Shown here: in pieces, positions 40,370 through 49,842 of the stretch
Numbering within the stretch: the first letter of the stretch is position 1
Layout: the number at the start of each line of letters is the position of its first letter
Made by a program: the position numbers and the translations under genes
Origin: Betaproteobacteria bacterium
GTDB lineage: Bacteria > Pseudomonadota > Gammaproteobacteria > Burkholderiales > Casimicrobiaceae
NCBI GenBank assembly: GCA_013298145.1
Contig: JAAFJO010000003.1
Coordinates: 124,001 to 188,000 of the forward strand
Length of the DNA: 64,000 bases
Direction of reading: 5' to 3'
The notes under the pieces: model-generated
The model's database searches: none
The model's input: the letters and a program-made list of their open reading frames with translations, nothing else
Told to the model about the DNA's origin: nothing

Positions 40370-41197
40370 CTAGAGCCTAGGAAGCCAGAGCCCCATCGAT
40401 GCGCCAACAATGCCTAGCGCCGTGAGGAGCGTCGCGGCTAGAAGCATTGCTGCAACCGCGAAGCGAACCGTTGCATCGGTAGATTTGCGTTGCGCACAAA
40501 AGTAACACTCCAGAAAAAGCAGTGGGAGGAGCGTTTGCGCGAATGTAAGCGTTGTAAGGAACGGGCCAGTGAACGTCTTTACATCGAACCCGACTGGCTT
40601 TTGGAATATTAGTAACCACGCCATGAGCCCAAGCCGAAAAAACCATACGCCGTTGACCACGAGAAAGAGTCGCAGCGCCCAACGACGATGGGTCACGAAA
40701 TCGCGCTGCATTGCATAGCGCCACGCGAGTACCGCGAACGCGATGATCATCAGCGCGTTCAGACTCGTGCCTAGGTGTTGCCCGGTGTCGCCTACCGTGC
40801 CGCGAACCCAGAGCAGGTAGAGCCCCCCGACCGCAGCGATGATGGCGCCGACGATGAAGAAGCGCCCATTCCAGCGGTGAAATCGTGGGAACGTGTTGCG
40901 CACTTGTGGAATGACTTGCACTAATCCACCAGCGGTGAGCGTGAATGCAAACAAGAGGTGCAAGCCGATGGTGATGTTGCCGACAGTGTCGCCGGGGATG
41001 TATCCACGCGGCATCACCTTGCTCCAGCCTCTGAGGTCCCCGCGCACTACCGCACCGCCATAGAGTACGACGATGTAGATCGCAAAGATGAGCAGGCCGA
41101 CTGAAGCGACGACAAACCAAGCACGAGCCGAATAAGTCAATGCGGAAAATGAAGAAAGCGTACGTTTACTGCGAGCCGCGTCGAGAGAGATGTCCAT
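40370..41197 (-). CDS. DUF2306 membrane protein
   Basis: HLLFAFTLTAGGLVQVIPQVRNTFPRFHRWNGRFFIVGAIIAAVGGLYL. Confidence 0.82.
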   Translation of the reverse strand: MDISLDAARSKRTLSSFSALTYSARAWFVVASVGLLIFAIYIVVLYGGAVVRGDLRGWSKVMPRGYIPGDTVGNITIGLHLLFAFTLTAGGLVQVIPQVRNTFPRFHRWNGRFFIVGAIIAAVGGLYLLWVRGTVGDTGQHLGTSLNALMIIAFAVLAWRYAMQRDFVTHRRWALRLFLVVNGVWFFRLGLMAWLLIFQKPVGFDVKTFTGPFLTTLTFAQTLLPLLFLECYFCAQRKSTDATVRFAVAAMLLAATLLTALGIVGASMGLWLPRL

Positions 41198-41214
41198 ATT
41201 GAGTCATGAATTTT

Positions 41215-42141
41215 TTAGAAGGAGGATTGACGGCGACGCAAGTAAATTGCAATTGCGATGAAAGCCGCCGCGAACAGAAGGCCAGTCCAGAATTCAGTGC
41301 TGCTGAAAAACTTGAGCGGTGCAGGCGTATAAAGCGGCGCAGGCTCGATCAATTTAGAAGCCGCGTCTTTGGCTGCCGCAGGTGCACGCGTCACGAATGC
41401 GAAGTCACCCGCGCCGAGTAATCGTTCCTTGAGTAGCGATTGAACGCGATCACCGCTTCCCGTAACGCGCTCGGCGATTGCAGCGACGAGCGGCATTCCG
41501 CCCCACAGTGCGGCGCCGCGCTTGACGGCGGCCGACCACATCAAGAACCACGCATAAATAGGCGCATACCAGAGCGTCGCAGTGAATACGCCGTAGGTAG
41601 CGAGCGACGCGAGGTCTGCCCAGCGAACCGCATTGAAGAGGAAGTCGACACCGAGTCCGGAAAAAGCGAAAAAAGCGCTACCGGCTATAAACATTGAAGC
41701 GAGCGTAATGAGGATCATGGCGCTCTCAAACGGGATCATCGCGAGCAGGGGTACAGCCGCTTTTGCGAGCACTGAATCGGCCTCTGAGAGCGGAAGCGAC
41801 TTCCAGAACAAGATACTTCGATCTCGGCGATCTGAAGCAAGTGTGTCTACGCAATACGCGAGGCTTGTCAGGGTCACCGTTGCCATCATTGCCACTGCGG
41901 CTGCGTAAAACGGCGCGATTGCAGCCGCTTGCATTGCGCGCGGCAGCGTCGAGAGTTTCGGTAGCTCCACGTGCATCCGATAACAGGCGTAGACGTAGCC
42001 AACCAAGATCAATATCGCGACGACAGCCGGGGCGAGGTAGAGAGAGCGATGTTCCCAAAACTCACGCCGAATGTTCCACGCTAATTGTTGCAAGCGGTTG
42101 GTACGCGCAGGTGCGGCGCTAGGGCTCCCGTGGAGGCTCAT
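41215..42141 (-). CDS. ABC transporter permease
   Basis: Multi-TM protein with overlapping start/stop with the ATPase gene. Confidence 0.78.
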   Translation of the reverse strand: MSLHGSPSAAPARTNRLQQLAWNIRREFWEHRSLYLAPAVVAILILVGYVYACYRMHVELPKLSTLPRAMQAAAIAPFYAAAVAMMATVTLTSLAYCVDTLASDRRDRSILFWKSLPLSEADSVLAKAAVPLLAMIPFESAMILITLASMFIAGSAFFAFSGLGVDFLFNAVRWADLASLATYGVFTATLWYAPIYAWFLMWSAAVKRGAALWGGMPLVAAIAERVTGSGDRVQSLLKERLLGAGDFAFVTRAPAAAKDAASKLIEPAPLYTPAPLKFFSSTEFWTGLLFAAAFIAIAIYLRRRQSSF

Positions 42142-43013
42142 TGTTTGTCTCCTGTTTGTGCGCTCGGCTGGTTGTTTACGAAAGCCATAAACAGATCAGA
42201 AAGGCTGGGTGTTCGCACGTCGCCGAGCGTCGCCAATACGTTCGGGTCGGCGCCGCGATATAGCAGCAAGTGCCGCCCAAATGTGTGCCGCGTGTGCAGT
42301 GGATTGAGCGCACGGGCATCGTCGAGCAAATCGTTGCTCACCATCAATTCGCTGAACTGCGCCTCGATATCTTCCATCGACTGATTGAAGACAAGTCGTC
42401 CACCATCAATGAAGATCGCATCGGTCAAGATGTGTTGTATCTCGTCGATGTGATGGGTCGCGACGATGATGGTGCGATCCTTGTCGTAGAAGTCGTTCAA
42501 GAGCGATTCGTAGAACTGCTTTCGATACAAGAGATCAAGCCCGAGCGTGGGCTCATCAAGCACCAGGAGCTTGGCATCGATCGCCATGGCAAGCGCCAGG
42601 TGAAGCTGGGCGATCATGCCCTTTGACAAATCACCCACTTTGCTTCGACGCTGAATGGTAGTTTTCGCGAGGAAGCCTTCGGCGACCGTTCGGTTGAATC
42701 GCGGGTGAATGCCCGCCATGTAATCGAGCGAATGGTTCACGCGTAGCCAGCGTGGCAGGATTGCGACGTCGGCCACGAAGCAAACATCTTCCATCAATCG
42801 TGCGCGCTGCTGCCACGGGTTGAACCCGAGCACATTGAGTTCGCCCTCGTATGGGGCGAGCCCCAAAATTGCGTTGAGCAAACTCGTCTTCCCAGCGCCG
42901 TTTGGCCCAATCAGTCCGACGATGCGTCCTGTTTCAACCTGCAAGTCAATATGATTGAGCGCAACCGTTTTGCCGAAAGTTTTGCTGAGGCCATGAGCTT
43001 CGATGCATCGCAT
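42138..43013 (-). CDS. ABC transporter ATP-binding protein
   Basis: GLIGPNGAGKTSLLNAILGL, LSKGMIAQLHLALAMAIDAKLLVLDEPTLGLD. Start taken at MRCIEAHGLSKTFG (43013). Confidence 0.94.
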   Translation of the reverse strand: MRCIEAHGLSKTFGKTVALNHIDLQVETGRIVGLIGPNGAGKTSLLNAILGLAPYEGELNVLGFNPWQQRARLMEDVCFVADVAILPRWLRVNHSLDYMAGIHPRFNRTVAEGFLAKTTIQRRSKVGDLSKGMIAQLHLALAMAIDAKLLVLDEPTLGLDLLYRKQFYESLLNDFYDKDRTIIVATHHIDEIQHILTDAIFIDGGRLVFNQSMEDIEAQFSELMVSNDLLDDARALNPLHTRHTFGRHLLLYRGADPNVLATLGDVRTPSLSDLFMAFVNNQPSAQTGDKQ

Positions 43014-43017
43014 GGTG

Positions 43018-43395
43018 CTAGGGTCTCCGTTTGTTTTGAGGGTTTTGCGGGGAAGATAGAAGGGTGCTGACATCGAGCCCCAGCCGATCAATCGTTGCGC
43101 GTATTCGGGGCCATTCCACGTTCAAAAAGCGGTCTCGCTCATCACGCGAGAGCAGCGCGCGCGCGCCGACGTTGACATACATTCCCAAGCCACGCCTTGC
43201 CTCAACGATGCCCTCATCCACCAACTGCTGGTAGGCTTTGAGAACTGTAAGGTGATTAATACGGCTCTCCGCTGCAACAGTTCGCACTGACGGCAGCGCA
43301 TCGCCTTCAGCAAGGCTTCCCTCAAGAATCAGGGCCACCACGCGATCACGAATCTGTCGGTAAATGGGTTGATTTTCATTCCACTCTTGACTCAT
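43018..43395 (-). CDS. GntR-family regulator (YtrA-like)
   Basis: QPIYRQIRDRVVALILEGSLAEGDALPSVRTVAAESRINHLTVLKAYQQLVDEGIVEARRGLGMYV. Start at 43395. Confidence 0.93.
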   Translation of the reverse strand: MSQEWNENQPIYRQIRDRVVALILEGSLAEGDALPSVRTVAAESRINHLTVLKAYQQLVDEGIVEARRGLGMYVNVGARALLSRDERDRFLNVEWPRIRATIDRLGLDVSTLLSSPQNPQNKRRP

Positions 43396-43970
43396 TGATC
43401 GCCTTTCGCTTGCTTTGGATTTCCACTTGGCAAGGAGGCCGAGCCGATCACCTGCCAGAGCCGCTTTAGGGCAGGCCACATAAGTAAAAGAGAAAGCGCG
43501 GAGACCGAGGCGAAGACGGGGGCAAAAAAGGTGGGAATGAATGGGCCAAGTACGATCACCATCCCCAGCACGAAGCCGAGAATGCATTCGGCGCGATAGA
43601 CCGGGAGGATCGCGCTTAACCCAAACGCGGCGAAGAACAGCGCTGCTGTCACGTTTGCATGCCCGCTCGCAAAAGCAGCCGATAGCGCCGCACCGTAAAT
43701 GAGCGCTCCTACGAAACCAAACACGACTACGCGATCGTAGCCACGCGTTTCAACCCGTCCCGCGACAAACCAGGTAAGCGCGGGAAGGATGAGCACTGCC
43801 CAGGCGTTGTTCATCGGCGGATACGATGGATTTCCAAGGAAGTGGTGGCTCTGGATCCCGCCGTTCAAGTGTTCCCATCCCAGCATAAGAGACGTGGCGA
43901 AGAGGACGACCGCAGTCAGGAGCAGTCGATTGCGCAAGCGGGCTGAGAACATGATTGCACGGGCTTTCAT
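43392..43970 (-). CDS. Small multi-TM membrane protein, first gene of GntR-ABC operon
   Basis: 192 aa hydrophobic; ATGA overlap with gntR-like gene. Confidence 0.7.
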   Translation of the reverse strand: MKARAIMFSARLRNRLLLTAVVLFATSLMLGWEHLNGGIQSHHFLGNPSYPPMNNAWAVLILPALTWFVAGRVETRGYDRVVVFGFVGALIYGAALSAAFASGHANVTAALFFAAFGLSAILPVYRAECILGFVLGMVIVLGPFIPTFFAPVFASVSALSLLLMWPALKRLWQVIGSASLPSGNPKQAKGDQ

Positions 43971-44375
43971 ATGAGGCGCTTGTCTGCAGGCGCTATGCTG
44001 TTATACAAAACTATATCACCACAAACACGTATCGGTGACTTGTGCGACGAAACGCGTCTAACTTGGATGAATTGCGGGTTGCGGCCGTTTGTCTGCGCTC
44101 ACGGTGGAGACCTTTGCGCATGAACCTGAGCACAAGTCGCGAGAGATAGCACGTGAGAACGTCCGGTTCAAAACAGCCAGCAGACCAGGTGTTCCCCTGC
44201 GTACGGGATGGTTTAGCAGCTCGCAGGCGGATGGCTTACGTTGTAGCTATCGACAGGAAACGTAAGTTCTTGAACGACGAAGAAGCTGCCTGGCCTATTT
44301 GCGAAAGTCACTAGAAAATTGCGCTAGCCATACGTAACTGGGGTTTTATTGCTAAAGCTGCTCCTCGGAGAGCAT

Positions 44376-44756
44376 CTACCGCGTGAGCGCAATTCGGACG
44401 GAAACGTCGGCGTTACTGACGTTCGTCCACATCCAGCACCATTCGTAGGCTGTACCGTGCGTGAGCGTGCCTGCGCGCTCGCGCACACGGGCTGCCTCGA
44501 TGTCGTAAAACACGTGCTTGCCGCCTGGGCCGGCATGACGATGCACGTTGAAATCCACATCACCATCGGCAGAGAACTTCCAAACGACCGATTGTTTTGC
44601 GGTCACATCCGCACAGACCTCAAGAATCTTCTTCGGCTTCACGGTGTGTGAATTCGAGTAATTGGCCCCCGTCCACGACACGACTTCCGAATGTGAAAAG
44701 GCCGACGCGATGAAGAGGGGAGCGACGAGTATGAGGGGGCGAAGGCTGAGTTTCAC
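44376..44756 (-). CDS. Small secreted protein
   Basis: 126 aa with signal peptide (PLFIASAFSHSEVV) and conserved-looking Cys/Trp content. Confidence 0.6.
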   Translation of the reverse strand: MKLSLRPLILVAPLFIASAFSHSEVVSWTGANYSNSHTVKPKKILEVCADVTAKQSVVWKFSADGDVDFNVHRHAGPGGKHVFYDIEAARVRERAGTLTHGTAYEWCWMWTNVSNADVSVRIALTR

Positions 44757-44837
44757 AGGCGATTGGTCTTGGTCCGAGGAGAGATACCGAGGATTATGCA
44801 GCGCGTTGTGTCGCGGTACGCGGCTGGCAAAGTTTGC

Positions 44838-45330
44838 TTAACCGTCGTTCAGATACAGACGCTTATGAACGCGATTGAATACGTGGCCTTCGGCGTTTGA
44901 ATCGCCGCATTCGGCGGGATTGCTCTCGAATCCCATGTGGCTTGAGTACGCAAAACCGCCCGCATCGTCGATACGAATCCAGGCGTTGATGATCCAACGA
45001 CCGAACTTTGTCGCGACGTAGTGGGTGTGAGCAACGACGCGGTGCAACCCCGATTTGCTGTCGAAATCGGATCGCAAAAAACTTGAGATGCGCGCCGACC
45101 CGGCCACGAATACCGCCGTGGGCGCACAGCGATTGACACCCAGCAAATTGCCTATTCGCTTCGACCGACACCCAACTACAAACGACGGTTTTTCCTGTGC
45201 TGAGCGATTCGGGTATTTCGTCGGCGAAAGGCCCGCCCCTAATCGCGGTGGTGTTGCGAACGCCGGTGAGTTCATTGAGCAGCGCGCGCACTGCATCGGC
45301 AACGGCAATCAACTCAGGGCGAGTGAACGG
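44838..45330 (-). pseudogene. Frameshifted GNAT (phosphinothricin-acetyltransferase-like) acetyltransferase remnant 1
   Basis: N-part ADAVRALLNELTGVRNTTAIRGGPF...VVCSWVSVEANRQFAGCQSL in one frame; C-part NAWIRIDDAGGFAYSSHMGFESN...VFNRVHKRLYL in another. Confidence 0.75.
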
Positions 45331-45421
45331 AGTTCTTGTTTCTTTTTGTGGGGGCTTGGTCGTTGAAATGCGTAGCGCGCTGGGCTACGCACCTTATCCG
45401 CAAAGGCTCCACATCGTGACG

Positions 45422-46276
45422 TTACAAGCCTAACCACGCTCCCAGCGCCACAAACTCAGCTTGATCAAAAACAACAAATCCTTGTTTTAGGCCAATACGT
45501 TCGAGCTTAGCTTGGCCCTCGGCGCTTTCGCTGAGTTCGAGGAAGTAGTTTTTCAAAATGTCCAACGATTCTTTGCTTATCGTGTTGGAGACGATCACGT
45601 TCTTGATCGGTACGCTTCTTGACGTGGTCAATACTCTACCGCCGCGGGTCACCCATTCCTTCACCACGGCCTCGGATGCGGTTCCCGCTACATCAACAAA
45701 TCCGTTCTCGACCATAAACGGAATTGAATCCTGAAAACGCGTGAACTTGAGCGTTGGCGCGCTAGTTTTTGCCGAAGCCGCCGCATCGCGTAACGTCGCA
45801 CGGATCAGCCATGCGGTGATGGAGTTGGTGTCGGGTGAGCCAATGGGCTTGTTCCCTGTCGCGAGCAACTTACCCAATTCCTCGGGTGTCTTTGGTTGTG
45901 CATTCATCTTCGTCAAAAAAGAGGCTTTGTAGCCCACGTGCGCCTTCGAAACCGCCGCGAGCGTGTACGTGCCTCGCTTCACTGGCGCGATGGCGATGTG
46001 CGAAGGATGAATGAATGCGATGTCGTAGGCTTTTGCGTTGAGATCTTTTTCGAGTGTGGCGTAATCGCTTACCACGTCGAGGCGTACCCTAGCCCTCAAC
46101 AAGCGAGCCAGATCATCGGTGATCGCTTTGTAGTTTTGTCGCGTCACCTCACTGCCAGTGCGATACGTCACACCTTCATTGACCGCAAACACTAGCGTTT
46201 GCGTATTTGGCTGAGCGTGGCTCACGGCCGCAAAGACCGCCGCAGCAGCCGCCATAAGAACATTTCTTGTATTCAT
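45422..46276 (-). CDS. Phosphate/phosphonate-type ABC transporter substrate-binding protein (PhnD-like)
   Basis: YKAITDDLARLLRARVRLDVVSDYATLEKDLNAKAYDIAFIHPSHIAIAPVKRG; signal peptide from MNTRN (46276). Confidence 0.85.
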   Translation of the reverse strand: MNTRNVLMAAAAAVFAAVSHAQPNTQTLVFAVNEGVTYRTGSEVTRQNYKAITDDLARLLRARVRLDVVSDYATLEKDLNAKAYDIAFIHPSHIAIAPVKRGTYTLAAVSKAHVGYKASFLTKMNAQPKTPEELGKLLATGNKPIGSPDTNSITAWLIRATLRDAAASAKTSAPTLKFTRFQDSIPFMVENGFVDVAGTASEAVVKEWVTRGGRVLTTSRSVPIKNVIVSNTISKESLDILKNYFLELSESAEGQAKLERIGLKQGFVVFDQAEFVALGAWLGL

Positions 46277-46329
46277 CGTAATTCCCCAAGATTTAAGATG
46301 TAACACCGGTCATGACTCGGCGCGACTTT

Positions 46330-46786
46330 TCAGGCCGCGTCGGACGAAGACGATTGCTGAGTAGCGATTAGTCTTTTCGCTAAGTCCTTATCTACTCTGG
46401 CATCGTCGGTCTTGTGTATTGTCTCTGCGAACTCGTGATATGCCACTGGCATCGTTTCGCGTATCTGTAAAGATCGCACTACCAACACCCGATTCGTGTT
46501 TGCGAGTGGCTCACGCAGGTCGCAATCTCTACGCAACCAACAGGTAGATTACCGTCGCTAGAGAGCGATTGCAGGGCTACGATTGCGCCCGCAGAATCAA
46601 CGCCCACCAAACACGAAATAACGTTGTCGCACGAGATAAACCATCGCGCATTTGCTCGGACGACAATTCATTTGTGATCGCCGTAGTTCCGCCGATACGG
46701 ACGATCTCATTCAGCAGCGCGCGCATGCTTTCGGCGTCGTCGGCGTGGGCAGGCCGAACGGCAATCGGGGCGTTCAGTGTCTTAAT
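46330..46786 (-). pseudogene. Frameshifted GNAT acetyltransferase remnant 2
   Basis: Manual translation: TLNAPIAVRPAHADDAESMRALLNEIVRIGGTTAITNELSSEQMRDG; after frameshift CLVGVDSAGAIVALQSLSSDGNLPVGCVEIATCV; then YHEFAETIHKTDDARV in a further frame. Confidence 0.65.
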
Positions 46787-46812
46787 GGTGTGCTCTTAAC
46801 TGCCGTTGGGCG

Positions 46813-47211
46813 CTAAGGCGCTATACAACCCGAAAGATGGCTTTGAGCTCGCTTGTCAAAGCTCATCATCCCGCTGCAACCGTGAACGAGGTAGAGCGAA
46901 TGAAACAAGCATTCAGCGAAATCCACGTTCTTTGATTCATAGCTTTCGAGCGCCCATTCGACTGCGGTTTCATCGATGATCTCGAGATCGTGCAGTTCTA
47001 GCAGCCCTCGCAACAAAGCGACCGTTGTGGGCTTGTTCGAGCCTTCGCGGGAGCGGAGCACCCATTCCAATTCCAGAAACATAGGTGCGCAAATCACAAG
47101 GCGCTCCCCGGCAGCGACGGCACGCCGTATTGCCTTTCGCGCGGCAGGTGATTGCGCTACATCATCGTCGAGCAGAAATCGAGCGAGAACGTTGGTATCA
47201 GGACCAATCAT
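46813..47211 (-). CDS. PIN-domain toxin, VapC family
   Basis: MIGPDTNVLARFLLDDDVAQSPAARKAI...NVDFAECLFHSLYLVHGCSGMMSFDKRA. Confidence 0.92.
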   Translation of the reverse strand: MIGPDTNVLARFLLDDDVAQSPAARKAIRRAVAAGERLVICAPMFLELEWVLRSREGSNKPTTVALLRGLLELHDLEIIDETAVEWALESYESKNVDFAECLFHSLYLVHGCSGMMSFDKRAQSHLSGCIAP

Positions 47212-47423
47212 TTTTTCGACTTAGCGCTTCGCCCTTTATTCGGCGCGGGCAGTTTCCACGCTCCCGCGAGATCGACGATGCTTTTCGTTTTTGCGCGCAT
47301 GATCACAGTGCGATCCGGCAGCAACGTGAAGTTAAGCTCGTCCGATGCCTGCAAACCCAACGCATCGCGAATATCCTTCGGAATCGTCGTTTGGCCTTTG
47401 CTGGTGAGAGTGGCGGTGGACAT
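47208..47423 (-). CDS. AbrB/MazE-type antitoxin
   Basis: MSTATLTSKGQTTIPKDIRDALGLQASDELNFTLLPDRTVIM; ATGA overlap with the toxin. Confidence 0.93.
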   Translation of the reverse strand: MSTATLTSKGQTTIPKDIRDALGLQASDELNFTLLPDRTVIMRAKTKSIVDLAGAWKLPAPNKGRSAKSKK

Positions 47424-47561
47424 AGCATTCCTTACGAATCGTTCATATGTAAGGATTATACGATGCGAGTTGCAGAGCGTAGCCCGCGTGCTCGCATCCG
47501 GGTTTCCGTATCGCTCGTAGCCGCGATGAAGTGAAACGGAATCGAGGCATTTGTCGGCGTC

Positions 47562-47721
47562 CCTCTCCCTCTGGGAGAGGTGGCGGCGCAGCCGCCGGTG
47601 AGGGAGGTCGCCGTTTTCGTCTTCGTCGAGCTCTTGGCGTTTCGAACCGCTTTTTCCCTCACCCAATCCCCGTATCGTGTACGGGGCTAAAGGCGCATTG
47701 ACCTCTCCCAGAGGGAGAGGC
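47562..47721. repeat. MITE-like ~160 bp element with 20-bp perfect terminal inverted repeats
   Basis: CCTCTCCCTCTGGGAGAGGT (47562-47581) ... ACCTCTCCCAGAGGGAGAGG (47702-47721). Confidence 0.75.
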
Positions 47722-47754
47722 GGCGTCATGCGCTTCGCGCGTATCGTTCACAAG

Positions 47755-48421
47755 GTGCGATGGGATCGCACCCTACGACGCTGTGTCGAGAAAAACGCTC
47801 TCAACACAACAACCTACAGCCTAATCGACTTCGGTGGACGTGGCGGAAGGCTCGAGCACCTCGTCCTCGTCGATCGGCACGTGATGCGTGATGCTGTTGC
47901 GAATGAATTGCTTTTCGTAATGGCGATTCCGTCGGTTCTTTTTAGCCGCCGCACGCTGGCTATTGCGTTTGTCGTAAACGATCTCGTTCAAGCGCCCTAA
48001 GTCACTGAGGTTGCTGATGGCGTTCGGCGAATTGCGTTGCGGCATGTTAGGAAAGCGGTTGGTCGCGGAATTCAGCGGTTTTTCGTGGTGGGTCGCAGGG
48101 TGCAATCCTATCGCACCCAAATTGATACAAATCGCGACCATAGGAGCGATTTGGTCAAATTCAAATCGAACCAAAGGTCGCATCCTCCTACGCGTTATGA
48201 ACTCAGCGATGGCGCGCGACGTCGATTTGTTTTGCAACGTGAATTTCGAGAGCGGCACGCGAACATTTCAAATCGAGAGCGCGCATGTACGAGCGATCCT
48301 GCTAAGTAATTATCACGAATCGCAGGGTGCGTTTTCAACGCACCCAAGTTGATACGAGTCAACGTTGGCTGAAGAGATGCGCGTCGCGCGGGTGGTTACG
48401 AACGGTGCGTTAAAACGCACC
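47755..48421. repeat. Cluster of four GGTGC...GCACC palindromic repeats
   Basis: Hairpins at 47755-47773, 48099-48117, 48326-48344, 48404-48421; two share a 40-nt unit CGCAGGGTGC-n-GCACCCAARTTGATACRARTC (48094-48133, 48321-48360). Confidence 0.75.
47821..48045 (-). CDS. Small charged hypothetical protein (start uncertain)
   Basis: DKRNSQRAAAKKNRRNRHYEKQFIRNSITHHVPIDEDEVLEPS; the longer ORF (to 48258) runs through repeat sequence so an internal start is preferred. Confidence 0.4.
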   Translation of the reverse strand: MPQRNSPNAISNLSDLGRLNEIVYDKRNSQRAAAKKNRRNRHYEKQFIRNSITHHVPIDEDEVLEPSATSTEVD

Positions 48422-48540
48422 CTACGAATTGCGTTTCACCGATGCGAATACGCACCTTACGCGTTACTATCAAAAACAATAGTTACAGCTGTTGATTAGG
48501 TGCGTTATGTTCACCGCGTCTTTGCTCTCAGCTAAGTTTT

Positions 48541-49782
48541 ATGCCTCGAACTGAAAAAGTACTCTCCGTTTTCCTAGCGTCGCCGTCCGACGTGCAGACC
48601 GAACGAGAAATCGTCGTGCAGGTCATTAACGAGCTGAATGCATCGTGGAGTACGCAGCTGGGGCTGCGGATGGATTTAATCCGATGGGAAACGCACGTTC
48701 ATCCTGGACTAGGTAGCGATCCACAATCTGTAGTTAACAGCCAAATCACACCTGATTTTGACCTGTTCATTGGGGTAATGTGGCATCGTTTCGGGACGCC
48801 GACTCAACGTGCCGCGTCTGGAACACTCGAGGAGTTTCAATTGGCGAAAAAGCGATGGGAACAATCGCCGTCGACTTTGGACATCATGTTTTATTTCAAG
48901 GACGAGCCTGTCGCTCCGCACACCCTGGATATCGCGCAACTTGACCAGGTTCAGAAGTTTCGAAAAGAGTTAGGTGCGACTGCTATCTACTCGACTTTTT
49001 TGTCAATCGACGAATTCGAACGGAAAGTCAGAAACCACTTGTCTCTCTGGGCACAAAAGTGGGGTCTCCAAGCCATCGCGGGAAGTAGCTCTTTGCCGAA
49101 TCTTAGCGTGGTTGCAGTAGATGGGCGGGGTAGCGATTCAACAGGAGAATTGCTTGAGTTAGGAATGCTCGAATGTAGCGAACGATTCGAAAAAGACTTC
49201 GCGCGAATCGTTGGAGTCATGAGTGAGTTGTCGAGCGACACCTCGGCGCTTGGCGAAAAAACTAACGCACACACGGCACGTATTGCGAGAATAAAACGCG
49301 AGGACAGCGGTAACCGCGAGTTGATAAGGCTAGCTCTCCGCGACGCGGCAAATGATCTGCAAGACTACGCAAAATCGCTGGACGAACAGACGTCGGTACT
49401 TTCAGAAACGGCAGACGACGCCTTAGCGACTATGAAACGTGTGATTATGTTGTGGCCGTCTTTTTTTGACGAACATAGCACCAACGAAATTGCTAGTGCT
49501 CAAACGACTCGAGATGCAATAGAAACACTTCGAGACACAATCGATGAAACAAGAAAGTCGATGACAAGTTTCCGGGACAGCGTAGACGGAACTCCGCCTT
49601 TGTCTACCGACATCATAAAAGCGAAAGGTCGCGCGTACGACGCACTGAGCGCTCACATCAAATTTTTGACGAGCTTTGAGTCGGATTTGCGCAGTCGCGC
49701 CGATGAACTCGGCGAAGTCATCGACAAGCATTTAGCCGCCGTAACTCCGGCTGGCGCAGCGCCCTATCCGACCGGGAATTAA
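48541..49782 (+). CDS. DUF4062 protein with C-terminal helical region
   Basis: VLSVFLASPSDVQTEREIVVQVINELN...TPDFDLFIGVMWHRFGTPTQRAASGTLEEFQLA is characteristic of DUF4062. Confidence 0.88.
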   Translation: MPRTEKVLSVFLASPSDVQTEREIVVQVINELNASWSTQLGLRMDLIRWETHVHPGLGSDPQSVVNSQITPDFDLFIGVMWHRFGTPTQRAASGTLEEFQLAKKRWEQSPSTLDIMFYFKDEPVAPHTLDIAQLDQVQKFRKELGATAIYSTFLSIDEFERKVRNHLSLWAQKWGLQAIAGSSSLPNLSVVAVDGRGSDSTGELLELGMLECSERFEKDFARIVGVMSELSSDTSALGEKTNAHTARIARIKREDSGNRELIRLALRDAANDLQDYAKSLDEQTSVLSETADDALATMKRVIMLWPSFFDEHSTNEIASAQTTRDAIETLRDTIDETRKSMTSFRDSVDGTPPLSTDIIKAKGRAYDALSAHIKFLTSFESDLRSRADELGEVIDKHLAAVTPAGAAPYPTGN

Positions 49783-49807
49783 CTGTGACCGAACCCCATC
49801 CCCCTCC

Positions 49808-49830
49808 TAGCCTCCCCCTTGAAGGGGGAG
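49808..49830. repeat. Palindromic intergenic repeat
   Basis: gcctcccccttgaagggggaggaa inverted repeat. Confidence 0.6.
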
Positions 49831-49842
49831 GAACATCGCGCG

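Noticed and set aside
47755-48421. CRISPR array
   Set aside because: Repeats are palindromic, irregularly spaced and too few; no regular spacers or cas genes.
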